A DNA stretch of 6,779 bases from an uncultured Oscillospiraceae bacterium (GCA_900770015.1 CAAGIU010000425.1:1-6779); one strand, 5' to 3'; shown: positions 1 to 6,281, numbered from the stretch's first letter. Notes: a model not told the origin generated them from the letters alone. Program-made: numbers and translations.

Positions 1-110
1 GGTCCCACGTTCCAATAGGCGCTGCCCAACCATCCAACGGAGTACCCTCTCAGTCAGCCTGTTCGGCTGACAGCTCTCCCAAAGGGAGAGCCAAGGGCGC
101 TGCCGCGCCA
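1..110. repeat. hairpin-rich intergenic repeat block (probable dispersed repeat)
   Basis: This non-coding block contains two back-to-back perfect hairpins: GTCAGCC (53-59) with GGCTGAC (65-71), and GCTCTCCC (73-80) with GGGAGAGC (84-91) around an AAA loop. The nonamer GGCGCTGCC also appears twice, at 18-26 and 96-104. From memory, very similar CTCTCAGTCA...GGGAGAGCC blocks are scattered between genes in Faecalibacterium and related gut Clostridia. Its function is unknown. The hairpins are visible in the sequence; the dispersed-repeat status is recollection. The block may extend beyond the left edge of the window. Confidence 0.6.
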
Positions 111-354
111 GTGCGATAAATTTCAATTTGCTGAGTTTACCCGATAAGCACATTACATTTTTCCGATGTTTTACCCTGCTTCAGCAGTCGGACAATTGTT
201 TTTGCAGTGCGGGAAGGATAACAAAACGCATGAATTACCCTGGGATGCAAATATTACTGACAGCCGCTTTTTCCGCTGCTGCGGTTCCGGAACGACATAT
301 TTCGGGATATTTCGCACAGAATCTTTAAGTTTATTTAAAAAATCGTGAAAAGTC
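111..354. other. intergenic region with no supported gene
   Basis: This AT-rich stretch lies between the repeat block and the operon promoter. The short open frames here have no ribosome site and no recognisable protein. The only minor structure is a tandem ATATTTCG at 297-304 and 307-314, spaced one helical turn apart. It could be an operator for the downstream promoter but is too short to claim. I see nothing else. Confidence 0.5.
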
Positions 355-383
355 TTTGCATTTACAAAGATATGTGATATACT
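355..383 (+). promoter_or_regulatory. predicted sigma-A promoter of the envelope operon (extended -10)
   Basis: The -10 box is TATACT (378-383), preceded by TG at 375-376, which gives an extended -10 (TGATATACT). The -35 box is weak: TTTGCA (355-360) with a 17-base spacer. Transcription would start near 390, leaving a leader of about 38 bases before the ATG at 428. It is the best promoter upstream of the four-gene operon. Confidence 0.6.
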
Positions 384-414
384 ATTCTGGCTAAAAAATC
401 GTCTGTTGAACAAA

Positions 415-420
415 AGAGGA
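415..420 (+). promoter_or_regulatory. ribosome binding site deciding the glycosyltransferase start
   Basis: AGAGGA ends 7 bases before the ATG at 428, the normal distance. The in-frame TTG at 422 is only 1 base away, too close, so 428 is the preferred start. Confidence 0.7.
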
Positions 421-427
421 ATTGAGT

Positions 428-1540
428 ATGCAAGACCTTTCGAACATTTCGGTTGTCCTGCCCTCCCTTGACCCGGATGAAAAGCTGACCATGGTCATTG
501 ACGGCCTGCTGGAATACGGCTTTACCGACATCATTCTGGTCAACGACGGAAGCAAGCAGGAGAACCTGCATTTCTTTGCCGATGCAGCCCGGCTGCACCC
601 GGAGATTCATCTGCTGCACCACGAGGTGAACCGCGGCAAGGGCGCCGCGCTGAAAACCGCGTTCACCTGGTTCCTGAATAACCGTCCCGATGGCCTGGGC
701 GTCGTCACGGTGGACGGAGACAACCAGCACCACCCCGAAGATACCAGAGCCTGCTGCGAGCATATGCTGCAAACCGGCCGCATCACCCTGGGCTGCCGGG
801 ACTTCACCCTCCCCCATGTGCCGCCGCGCAGCCGCTTCGGAAACCACACCACCTCCCTGGTGTTCAAGCTGTTCTGCGGCATCACCCTGTCCGACACCCA
901 GACCGGTCTGCGGGCCATCCCCCGGGATGCCCTGGAGCTTCTGAACCAGGTGTCCGGCGACCGGTTTGAATACGAGACCAATATGCTGCTGGCCATGAAG
1001 CGAAACGGGCTTCCCTTTGACGAGGTGAAGATCCGCACCGTCTACATTGAAGAGAACAAGAGCTCCCACTTCCACTGGCTGCGGGACTCCTGGCGGATCT
1101 ACAAGCTGATCCTGGCCTACTTCTTCCGCTACACCCTCAGCAGTCTGCTCAGTTCCGCCGTGGATCTCATCGCCTACTTCCTGCTGACCAGATTCCTCAG
1201 CGGTTCCCTGACAGGACTGGCACTGACCTCTGCCGCCACCGTCATCGCCAGAATTCTTTCGTCGCTGCTGAACTTCTTCGTCAATAAGACGCTGGTGTTC
1301 CAGTCCAAAGAACGCACCGGCTCCGCCATCGTCAAATACTACGCCCTGGCAATCCCCCAGATGGCCGCCCAGGCCCTGCTGACCCACGGCGTTTACAGTC
1401 TGCTGCACATCAGCGGCAATCTCACCGGTCTGCGCACCCTGATCTACGCCGTGGTCATGACCGTCCTGTATTTCATCAGCTATTCGATCCAGCAGCGCTG
1501 GGTCTTTGCACCGCAAAAACACAAAAATTCCGCGAGGTAA
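428..1540 (+). CDS. bifunctional GT2 glycosyltransferase-GtrA-like membrane protein
   Basis: The protein has 370 residues. The N-terminal part (about 1-215) is a family 2, GT-A fold glycosyltransferase of the DPM1/GtrB type. It has the nucleotide-binding VNDGS at 38-42, RGKG at 69-72, the metal-binding DGD at 96-98 followed by NQHHP, and the acceptor-region DTQTGLR at 156-162. The C-terminal part (about 233-358) is a GtrA-like domain with four predicted membrane helices, including the typical LLNFFVNKTLVF stretch. Known family members load a sugar from a nucleotide donor onto undecaprenyl (or polyprenyl) phosphate, and GtrA proteins are thought to flip the lipid-sugar. A fusion of the two would make and export the carrier-linked sugar in one polypeptide. 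The sugar and final acceptor cannot be read from sequence. It is the first gene of a four-gene operon, and its TAA is followed within 5 bases by the next start. ATG 428 was chosen over TTG 422 on ribosome-site spacing. Confidence 0.9.
   Translation: MQDLSNISVVLPSLDPDEKLTMVIDGLLEYGFTDIILVNDGSKQENLHFFADAARLHPEIHLLHHEVNRGKGAALKTAFTWFLNNRPDGLGVVTVDGDNQHHPEDTRACCEHMLQTGRITLGCRDFTLPHVPPRSRFGNHTTSLVFKLFCGITLSDTQTGLRAIPRDALELLNQVSGDRFEYETNMLLAMKRNGLPFDEVKIRTVYIEENKSSHFHWLRDSWRIYKLILAYFFRYTLSSLLSSAVDLIAYFLLTRFLSGSLTGLALTSAATVIARILSSLLNFFVNKTLVFQSKERTGSAIVKYYALAIPQMAAQALLTHGVYSLLHISGNLTGLRTLIYAVVMTVLYFISYSIQQRWVFAPQKHKNSAR
1534..1537 (+). promoter_or_regulatory. ribosome binding site deciding the phosphodiester glycosidase start
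   Basis: GAGG sits at the end of the upstream gene, 8 bases before ATG 1546 but only 2 bases before ATG 1540. Normal spacing therefore favours 1546. The stop TAA 1538-1540 lies between site and start, suggesting translational coupling. Confidence 0.55.
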
Positions 1541-1545
1541 TGAAC

Positions 1546-2661
1546 ATGAGTAAAAAAGCACATACTCCCAAAAAGAAAAGCGGACTGCTCGGCCGCATCG
1601 TCCGCCGCTTCTTCCTGGTGCTGTTCACCCTTCTGATTCTGCTGGTGGTCGGCCTGGCCCTGGTGATGAATCTGGTGTTCAACGGCCCCTCCCCTGCGGC
1701 CCGTGACGTACTGACCATGTCCCTGCTGGAGCCCAGCGCCACCAAGTGGATTCCCGGCCTGTTCATGGACGAGGCCGTGGTGGAGCAGATTCGCAACGCC
1801 GGCAGCAGCGAAACGCTGGACGATTCCACCGACCTGAGCGCCATCGTCATCAACCGCGGCAGCGTCGCCGGCGGCAGCACCGCTGACGAGTGGGCCAACA
1901 ACCCCGACGGCATCATCATCAAGGAATACCAGGGCAAGACCTTCAACGCCCACATCATGCTCATCAAGGATCCCTCCCGGGTGTATCTGGGTCTGTCCAC
2001 CTACAACGGCTTCTCCACCAGCATCCCCGGCAAGCGTCTGAACGTGGCCATTGAGGACGAGGGCGCCGTGGCCGCCATCAACGCCGGCGCCTTCAACGAC
2101 AACGGCACCGCCGACGCCACCGTGGGCAGCGTCCCCGCCGGCCTCACCATCCACAACAGCCAGGTGGTCTCCAATGTCTATAAGGACCTGGTCCCCGAGA
2201 AGGGCTTCTGCGGCTTCAACGAGGACGATATTCTGGTGGTGGCCAAATCCATGACCGCCGAGCAGGCCATGGAGCAGAAGATCCGCGACGGCTGTGAGTT
2301 CGGCCCCGTGCTGATCATCAACGGCGTGCCCAACCAGGAGGTCTACTCCGGCAATTCCGGCTATAACCCCCGTACCGTGGTGGGCCAGCGGGCTGACGGC
2401 GTCGTCATCTTCGTCTGCGCCGACGGTCGGCAGGCAGGCTCTCTGGGCGCCACCTACAAGGATATGATCGACATTCTGGTGGAGTACGGCGCTGTCAACG
2501 CCTGCAATATGGACGGCGGTTCCTCCTCCATCATGCTCTACCGGGATACCCTGGGTCTCTACGGCGAGCCCGGTGAGGTTCAGATGATCAACAGCTATTC
2601 CGTCCTGCAGTCCCAGCCCAGAAGAATGCCCAACTTCTGGATGGTTCGTCCCGCTGAGTAA
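1546..2661 (+). CDS. membrane-anchored phosphodiester glycosidase family protein (NAGPA domain)
   Basis: The protein has 371 residues. A short Lys-rich cytoplasmic start (KKAHTPKKKSG) precedes one membrane helix at about 20-45, so the catalytic part faces outwards. The globular part from about 125 to the end matches the NAGPA/DUF2233 family: NAGAFND at about 179-185, RTVVGQ at 276-281, and the strongly conserved NMDGGSSS around 321-328 near the C-terminus. Family members remove sugars (GlcNAc in the animal enzyme) from phosphodiesters; bacterial homologues are linked to exopolysaccharide or wall-polymer processing. The substrate here is unknown. It overlaps or abuts the glycosyltransferase gene and is 12 bases upstream of the third gene, so co-transcription is almost certain. 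An alternative start at ATG 1540 would add two residues and overlap the previous stop by one base (TAATG). Confidence 0.88.
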   Translation: MSKKAHTPKKKSGLLGRIVRRFFLVLFTLLILLVVGLALVMNLVFNGPSPAARDVLTMSLLEPSATKWIPGLFMDEAVVEQIRNAGSSETLDDSTDLSAIVINRGSVAGGSTADEWANNPDGIIIKEYQGKTFNAHIMLIKDPSRVYLGLSTYNGFSTSIPGKRLNVAIEDEGAVAAINAGAFNDNGTADATVGSVPAGLTIHNSQVVSNVYKDLVPEKGFCGFNEDDILVVAKSMTAEQAMEQKIRDGCEFGPVLIINGVPNQEVYSGNSGYNPRTVVGQRADGVVIFVCADGRQAGSLGATYKDMIDILVEYGAVNACNMDGGSSSIMLYRDTLGLYGEPGEVQMINSYSVLQSQPRRMPNFWMVRPAE

Positions 2662-2665
2662 GGAG
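2660..2665 (+). promoter_or_regulatory. ribosome binding site deciding the third operon gene start
   Basis: AAGGAG overlaps the upstream stop codon and ends 8 bases before ATG 2674. The in-frame GTG at 2665 lies within this site and so cannot be the start served by it. Confidence 0.75.
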
Positions 2666-2673
2666 TGATTGCC

Positions 2674-4302
2674 ATGTACCAGGGAAAATTTGATGCAAAA
2701 GCAAAGGGTCAGTCCGCTCCCGGGCAGACCCTGGAGAACATTCTGAAGGAGCGCGATGAGGCCAACGCCAAGCGTGCCGCCAAGAAAGCCGCCCTCGAAG
2801 CCGCCAGACCCGCCAGAAAAGCCCCTGCGGAAAAGAAGGCCCCTGATCAGCGGCAGGCTCCCGCCGAAAACACCGCCCCCGCCAAAAAGCGTACCGCCCC
2901 CGCCAAGTCCGAGGCAGTCTCCGAAAACCAGAAAACCCAGGCCCCCCGGAAGAAAGGCCCCCGCATGGGCGGCGTCATCTTCTACACCATCTACTTTCTG
3001 TTCATTTTCGCCTTCTTCATTGGCGTCTTCGGCGTTCTGAACTGGCTGAACGGCTGGCTGAAGGCCTACGAAGGCGCACAGCCCACCGTCAAATGCCAGC
3101 AGGTCTTTGACGAGCTCTTCGGCAATCCCGACTGGGCCCAGCTCTACCGTCTGGCAGGGGTGGAGGACACCGACTTTGAAGGCGTCAATGAGTACGTCGC
3201 CTATATGGAGAACAAGGTCGGCGGCCAGGAGCTGAATTTCGTGGAAACCTCCGCCGGTCTTTCCGGCGACAAGAAGTATATCGTCCGTCTGGGCACCGAG
3301 AAGCTGGCCACCTTCACCCTGACCGGTCAGGGCGAGCGGATCACCGACATTCCCGACTGGCAGCTGGGCGATGTGGAGCTGTTCTTCTCCCGCAACAACA
3401 GCATCCAGATCAAGAAGCTGGAGAACCATGTGGCCTACGTCAACGGCGTGCCTCTGGACGACAGCTATACCATCCAGATCGCCTCCACCAAGGCAGACGA
3501 GCTGCTGCCCGTGGGTACCCCCAGCGTGCGTACCAGCATCCAGCGCATCGACGGTCTGCTGGCCGTTCCCCAGATTGTAGTGTATGACGAGACCGGTACC
3601 AGCCAGGTGGAAGTGGTTTACAATGCCGATACGGACACCTACGAGGAAATGAACGACGCCATCGTCATCAGCGACGAGGAGCGCGCCGCCGTCTTCGGCG
3701 CTCTGGAGGCCTACTCCGGCTTCATGATCAACGCCAGCGGCAGCCGCGCCGGTGTGGCCAAGTACTTCGACGGCTCCTCCTCCACCTATTCCGACATCAT
3801 CAAGATGGGCAGCGAGCTGTGGATGAACTCCGACAACGGCCACGAATTCCAGAACGAGGAGATTTTGGGTTATACCAAATACTCCGATTCCCTGTTCTCC
3901 GTCCGCGCCAGCCTGAATATGCACGTCAAGTGCAAGGACGGCACCGAGAAGGACTACGGCGTCACCGAGTCCATGATCTTCATCAAGAAGAACGGCAACT
4001 GGGTCTGCAGCGAAATGACCAATGCCGACATCACCCAGCCCGTGGGTCAGGTGCGTCTGACCTTCTGCGACGCCAGCGGCAATACCATTTCCTCTGATTT
4101 CTACGACACCGACGCCTCCATGCTGACCACGCCCACCATCCCCGCCCCCGAAGGCAAGACCTTCTCCGGCTGGAGCCGCATCGACGTGGGCGAAGACAAC
4201 ACCAGCACCTGGACCATCGTCTTCAACCCCGACGAAAACGGCAATGTCTACCTCAACGGCACCAATCTGGAGCCCATGACCCTGTATCCTCTGTTTGAGT
4301 AA
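2674..4302 (+). CDS. single-pass membrane protein with Lys/Ala/Pro-rich tail and C-terminal Listeria-Bacteroides-type repeat
   Basis: The protein has 542 residues and no function I recognise. Residues 1 to about 95 are very rich in Lys, Ala, Pro and Glu (low complexity, probably disordered and cytoplasmic). One strongly hydrophobic helix follows at about 98-125 (IFYTIYFLFIFAFFIGVFGV). The remaining 420 residues are acidic and should lie outside the membrane. Within this part, around 370-450, is a region ending in SMIFIKKNGNWVCSEMTN, reminiscent of NTF2-like folds, though only loosely. The last 83 residues (460-542) resemble one Listeria-Bacteroides repeat (Flg_new/InlB B-repeat type): VRLTFCDASGN, TPTIPAPEGKTFSGWSR and MTLYPLFE. 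Such repeats occur in surface proteins and support binding or assembly roles. There is no sortase motif; the single helix is the anchor. Its place between the glycosidase and the PAP2 phosphatase (12 and 20 bases away) suggests a structural or scaffolding partner in envelope polymer handling; this is inference. Confidence 0.85.
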   Translation: MYQGKFDAKAKGQSAPGQTLENILKERDEANAKRAAKKAALEAARPARKAPAEKKAPDQRQAPAENTAPAKKRTAPAKSEAVSENQKTQAPRKKGPRMGGVIFYTIYFLFIFAFFIGVFGVLNWLNGWLKAYEGAQPTVKCQQVFDELFGNPDWAQLYRLAGVEDTDFEGVNEYVAYMENKVGGQELNFVETSAGLSGDKKYIVRLGTEKLATFTLTGQGERITDIPDWQLGDVELFFSRNNSIQIKKLENHVAYVNGVPLDDSYTIQIASTKADELLPVGTPSVRTSIQRIDGLLAVPQIVVYDETGTSQVEVVYNADTDTYEEMNDAIVISDEERAAVFGALEAYSGFMINASGSRAGVAKYFDGSSSTYSDIIKMGSELWMNSDNGHEFQNEEILGYTKYSDSLFSVRASLNMHVKCKDGTEKDYGVTESMIFIKKNGNWVCSEMTNADITQPVGQVRLTFCDASGNTISSDFYDTDASMLTTPTIPAPEGKTFSGWSRIDVGEDNTSTWTIVFNPDENGNVYLNGTNLEPMTLYPLFE

Positions 4303-4322
4303 TCTTAGAAGGAGGAAATGCA

Positions 4323-4940
4323 ATGATTGCACAAGTCCAGGAACTTCTGAGCAGCCTGGCAATTTCCTTTGATCTGCCTGTGCTGGAGTTCATCCGCAAT
4401 TACCTGACAAATTCCTTTATGGACAAGGCCATGCCCATCGTCACCCTCTTCGGTGACGGGGGCGTGTTCTGGATCGCCATTGCCGTACTGCTTCTGGTCT
4501 TCCCCAAGACCAGAAAGACCGGCTGGAGCATGCTGGCAGCCATGGCCCTGGGCCTGATTGTCTGCAACATCATCCTCAAGCCCATGATCGCCCGTCCCAG
4601 GCCCTATGTCTTCTATGCGGAAAACGTGGAGGGCTGGCAGGCCGTCAAGCTGCTGGTGAAGACGCCCAGCGACTTCTCCTTCCCCTCGGGACATACCATC
4701 GCCTCCTTCGAGGCCTGTACCGTCCTGCTGATGAAGAACAAGTGGGCCGGCATCCCCGCCACGATCCTGGCGTTCCTGATCGCCTTCTCCCGGCTGTACC
4801 TGTATGTCCACTACCCCACCGATGTCATCGTCTCCTTCTTCGGCGGCATTCTGTTCGCCCTCCTCGGCTCCCTGATCGTGGTCATCATCTACAAGCTGGC
4901 TCCCCCCAAGCGCGGCAAATACGAAGCCCTGGAAGCCTGA
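4323..4940 (+). CDS. PAP2-family membrane phosphatase (probable undecaprenyl-pyrophosphate or related lipid phosphatase)
   Basis: The protein has 205 residues and about five hydrophobic helices. All three PAP2 signature motifs are intact: K86-x6-R93-P94 (KPMIARPRP), P121-S-G-H124 (PSGHT), and S156-R157-x5-H163-x3-D167 (SRLYLYVHYPTD). H124, H163 and D167 are the expected catalytic residues. Family members (PgpB, BcrC, YodM types) dephosphorylate lipid phosphates on the outer face of the membrane, often recycling undecaprenyl pyrophosphate. The exact lipid cannot be told from sequence. The start at ATG 4323 follows AGAAGGAGG (4307-4315) by 7 bases, the strongest ribosome site in the operon, and the gene is 20 bases from the previous stop. 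A transferase role, known for some PAP2 proteins, is possible. A terminator follows directly. Confidence 0.92.
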   Translation: MIAQVQELLSSLAISFDLPVLEFIRNYLTNSFMDKAMPIVTLFGDGGVFWIAIAVLLLVFPKTRKTGWSMLAAMALGLIVCNIILKPMIARPRPYVFYAENVEGWQAVKLLVKTPSDFSFPSGHTIASFEACTVLLMKNKWAGIPATILAFLIAFSRLYLYVHYPTDVIVSFFGGILFALLGSLIVVIIYKLAPPKRGKYEALEA

Positions 4941-4949
4941 AACCCTGTC

Positions 4950-4983
4950 AGTGGCTGTCTCGCAAACGTGAGACAGCCACTTT
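4950..4983 (+). terminator. Rho-independent terminator of the envelope operon
   Basis: The perfect 11-bp stem GTGGCTGTCTC (4951-4961) and GAGACAGCCAC (4970-4980) can close further to an AAAC loop. Only TTT follows, so the U-tract is short. It begins 10 bases after the PAP2 stop codon. Confidence 0.75.
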
Positions 4984-5067
4984 CCGCGTCAATCCTCCGC
5001 CCCACCGCCCCCGATTTCGCCCCGTTTACTCCCCCGAAAAATAACCAAAAAATTCTTCAAAAAAAGA

Positions 5068-5096
5068 TTGACAAAACCAGAATCCTGTTATATAAT
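5068..5096 (+). promoter_or_regulatory. perfect-consensus sigma-A promoter of tRNA-Thr
   Basis: TTGACA (5068-5073) and TATAAT (5091-5096) match consensus exactly with an ideal 17-base spacer. The predicted start, near 5103, is about 24 bases before the tRNA. This strength is typical of stable-RNA genes. Confidence 0.93.
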
Positions 5097-5126
5097 ATCA
5101 AAGCTGTCAGGGCAAACGAAATAAAT

Positions 5127-5201
<75 letters not shown>

Positions 5202-5202
<1 letters not shown>

Positions 5203-5238
5203 AACCCTTGAAACATCTTGAGTTTCAAGGGTTTTTCT
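5202..5238 (+). terminator. Rho-independent terminator of tRNA-Thr, supplied by the element
   Basis: The perfect 13-bp stem AAACCCTTGAAAC (5202-5214) and GTTTCAAGGGTTT (5222-5234) has a 7-base loop and runs into TTTTTCTT. It starts on the last base of the tRNA CCA. By position it lies inside the integrated segment, so it probably replaced the ancestral terminator at 6529-6564. Confidence 0.9.
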
Positions 5239-5256
5239 TATTTCTTCCGAAAAGTC

Positions 5257-5302
5257 ATGACCTCATCCTTCACATCAAAATTTTGATCAGGGATGAGGTC
5301 AT
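5257..5302. repeat. nested inverted repeat with att-core motif in both arms
   Basis: The outer arms ATGACCTCATCC (5257-5268) and GGATGAGGTCAT (5291-5302) are perfectly complementary over 12 bp. They enclose a second 14-bp palindrome, ATCAAAATTTTGAT (5274-5287). Each outer arm contains GGATGAGGTC, which is also in the tRNA att core. It could be a pair of recombinase or accessory-protein binding sites at the element's left end. It has no T-tract to make it a terminator. Confidence 0.7.
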
Positions 5303-5306
5303 AATT

Positions 5307-5387
5307 ATGAAGAAAATTGAGATGCCAGACTTACAGAAAGGGGCTGACCTACGAATACACGAAGTTCTGCACCACCATGGTAGATGA
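5307..5387 (+). CDS. possible 26-aa small ORF of unknown function
   Basis: An ATG at 5307 follows GAGG (5295-5298, inside the inverted repeat) by 8 bases. It encodes a short peptide starting MKKIEMPDLQKGADL. The +1 frame stays open to the TAA at 5464-5466 and reads GLTYEYTKFCTTMVDEGGS at about 5341-5397, which looks more protein-like. The two may be halves of a frameshifted, decayed gene, or both may be chance. No family is recognised. Confidence 0.25.
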   Translation: MKKIEMPDLQKGADLRIHEVLHHHGR

Positions 5388-5439
5388 AGGCGGCTCCATC
5401 ATTCATTTTAAGTGGGTCAAGTATTTAAGCATTGTCTAT

Positions 5440-5478
5440 TTGATAAAATCTTTCAAAGTGATATAACCCTGATACAAT
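5440..5478 (+). promoter_or_regulatory. candidate promoter(s) for a small RNA
   Basis: Two overlapping options exist. TTGATA (5440-5445) has TATAAC (5462-5467) after 16 bases. Alternatively, an extended -10 TGATACAAT (TACAAT 5473-5478) has a weak -35 TTTCAA at 5451. The second would start transcription near 5485, just before a closing stem. Confidence 0.4.
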
Positions 5479-5484
5479 CTATAC

Positions 5485-5591
5485 GCTATCGTCGTGGAAA
5501 CACAATGGAGGGTGGATGGTCGGGGATTAGTAAGCCAACGTGTAAACAGAACGGATAGTATGCTAAGTGGATTTTCTACTCAGCATTTTTT
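5485..5591 (+). ncRNA. candidate structured small RNA, about 107 nt
   Basis: The stretch from a predicted promoter start (about 5485) to a Rho-independent terminator (5560-5591) has no good open frame but pairs with itself. CTATCGT (5486-5492) pairs with ACGGATAG (5551-5558) with one bulged G. ACACAATGG (5500-5508) faces CCAACGTGT (5535-5543), with 4 bp and 3 bp around a 2x2 internal loop. The enclosed purine-rich segment includes GGAGGGTGGATGG. I do not recognise the RNA family. It lies directly upstream of the 199-aa gene, which has its own promoter. It could instead be the 3' end of a transcript from the small ORF region. Confidence 0.35.
5560..5591 (+). terminator. Rho-independent terminator upstream of the 199-aa gene
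   Basis: Stem ATGCT-A-AGTGG (5560-5570) pairs with CTACT-C-AGCAT (5576-5586), with one A/C mismatch and one G/T pair, around loop ATTTT. It is followed by a T-run to 5591. It implies that something is transcribed from 5240-5560. Confidence 0.75.
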
Positions 5592-5596
5592 AACAG

Positions 5597-5625
5597 TTGA
5601 TATATAAAGAAATCAATGCTATACT
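5597..5625 (+). promoter_or_regulatory. strong predicted promoter of the 199-aa gene (extended -10)
   Basis: TTGATA (5597-5602), a 17-base spacer and TATACT (5620-5625), with TG at 5617-5618, form a near-consensus promoter with an extended -10. The start would be near 5632, giving a 25-base leader. It follows 6 bases after the terminator, so the gene is an independent unit. Confidence 0.8.
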
Positions 5626-5656
5626 TGATACATAAAGATGGAACGGAGTTGATATC

Positions 5657-6256
5657 ATGGGTTTATTTGGATTATTCCATCGCAAGAGTCAGCAGGAGAG
5701 AATTGAAATTCAAGATATTCCACTTGCTCTACTTAATACATTCGTTGAATACCAGCAAAGGCTTTATAACGAGTTAAGTCAAACGAAAATTGCAAATGAT
5801 AGTCTACAAGATGAGATTGCTGTGTTCCTTTATTCGATTGTAGACATTTCTGCAAAGGTATCCCATGTCAATCATACTAAAGCATCTCACTTGATTTACG
5901 AGCATTCAATTAAGTCAATTGGAAGTATGCGTGGAAGTTCATTTGGTGTTTTTTACCGCACTAAATTGTATCTTGAGATATTCCTTGAGCCTCAAAAGGC
6001 TAAAGGATTATGGATGGCTAATAATCAAAAACTAACTAATCCATTTGCAGCCTGCATGGTGGCTTTCGGCGATGTCCTGACAAATCCGCAATGTGTAGAC
6101 GATATGGAAAGTTATTATACAACGTTTGCGATAAACTTGTATGACTTCTTTGATGCTATGGATTTTCAGACAAAGTTTTTGAACGCCTTTGAAACCTACC
6201 AACAGTATATTACAAGAGTGACAAACCTCATAGAGAAAATGGACAAGCTTGGATAA
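5657..6256 (+). CDS. 199-aa predicted all-helical protein of unknown function, sole clear cargo of the element
   Basis: I do not recognise this protein. It begins MGLFGLFHRKSQQER, a short hydrophobic-then-basic start too short for a signal peptide or membrane span. The rest looks soluble and mostly helical: a helix around 25-48 (LLNTFVEYQQRLYNELSQ), another around 49-70 (DEIAVFLYSIVDIS), a Ser/His-containing middle (VSHVNHTKASHLIYEHSIKS), an aromatic-rich part from about 95, and an amphipathic C-terminal helix (FLNAFETYQQYITRVTNLIE). No catalytic motif, helix-turn-helix or recombinase R-H-R-Y set is evident. GGAG (5645-5648) precedes the ATG by 8 bases. The DNA is much AT-richer, with different codon use from the operon genes, which supports horizontal transfer. 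Its single-gene setting next to a tRNA att site suggests cargo such as a defence, immunity or element-maintenance factor; this is speculation. Confidence 0.85.
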   Translation: MGLFGLFHRKSQQERIEIQDIPLALLNTFVEYQQRLYNELSQTKIANDSLQDEIAVFLYSIVDISAKVSHVNHTKASHLIYEHSIKSIGSMRGSSFGVFYRTKLYLEIFLEPQKAKGLWMANNQKLTNPFAACMVAFGDVLTNPQCVDDMESYYTTFAINLYDFFDAMDFQTKFLNAFETYQQYITRVTNLIEKMDKLG

Positions 6257-6257
6257 C

Positions 6258-6281
6258 AAAAAAGGAGCGGTTTTCCGCTCC
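6258..6281. terminator. hairpin after the 199-aa gene, terminator-like mainly for the minus strand
   Basis: The perfect 7-bp stem GGAGCGG (6264-6270) and CCGCTCC (6275-6281) has a TTTT loop. On the plus strand no T-run follows (CCAAATC), but the six A bases before it (6258-6263) become a U-run for a minus-strand transcript. It starts 1 base after the stop codon. It could stabilise the mRNA end and block antisense transcription. Confidence 0.55.

Noticed and set aside
171..413. An 80-codon minus-strand frame upstream of the operon, and short plus-strand frames in the same place
   Set aside because: They have no ribosome sites or recognisable products, and the minus frame overlaps the operon promoter.
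362..1561. A 399-codon minus-strand frame opposite the glycosyltransferase gene
   Set aside because: The plus strand has all GT2 and GtrA hallmarks. The antisense product is low-complexity Gly/Gln/Val-rich and has no ribosome site.
1480..4362. A 960-codon open frame on the minus strand opposite the second and third operon genes
   Set aside because: It is antisense to two genes with clear ribosome sites, membrane helices and family motifs. Its translation is a Gly/Val/Asp/His-rich string without motifs, as expected from the reverse of GC-biased codons.
5307..5387. Idea that IHEVLHHH in the small ORF is a tyrosine-recombinase HxLRH box
   Set aside because: The Arg of the box is missing and no other recombinase residues or sufficient length surround it.
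5485..6256. Idea of a type III toxin-antitoxin or a retron
   Set aside because: There are no tandem RNA repeats, the protein is helical and unlike ToxN-type toxins, and no reverse transcriptase is present.
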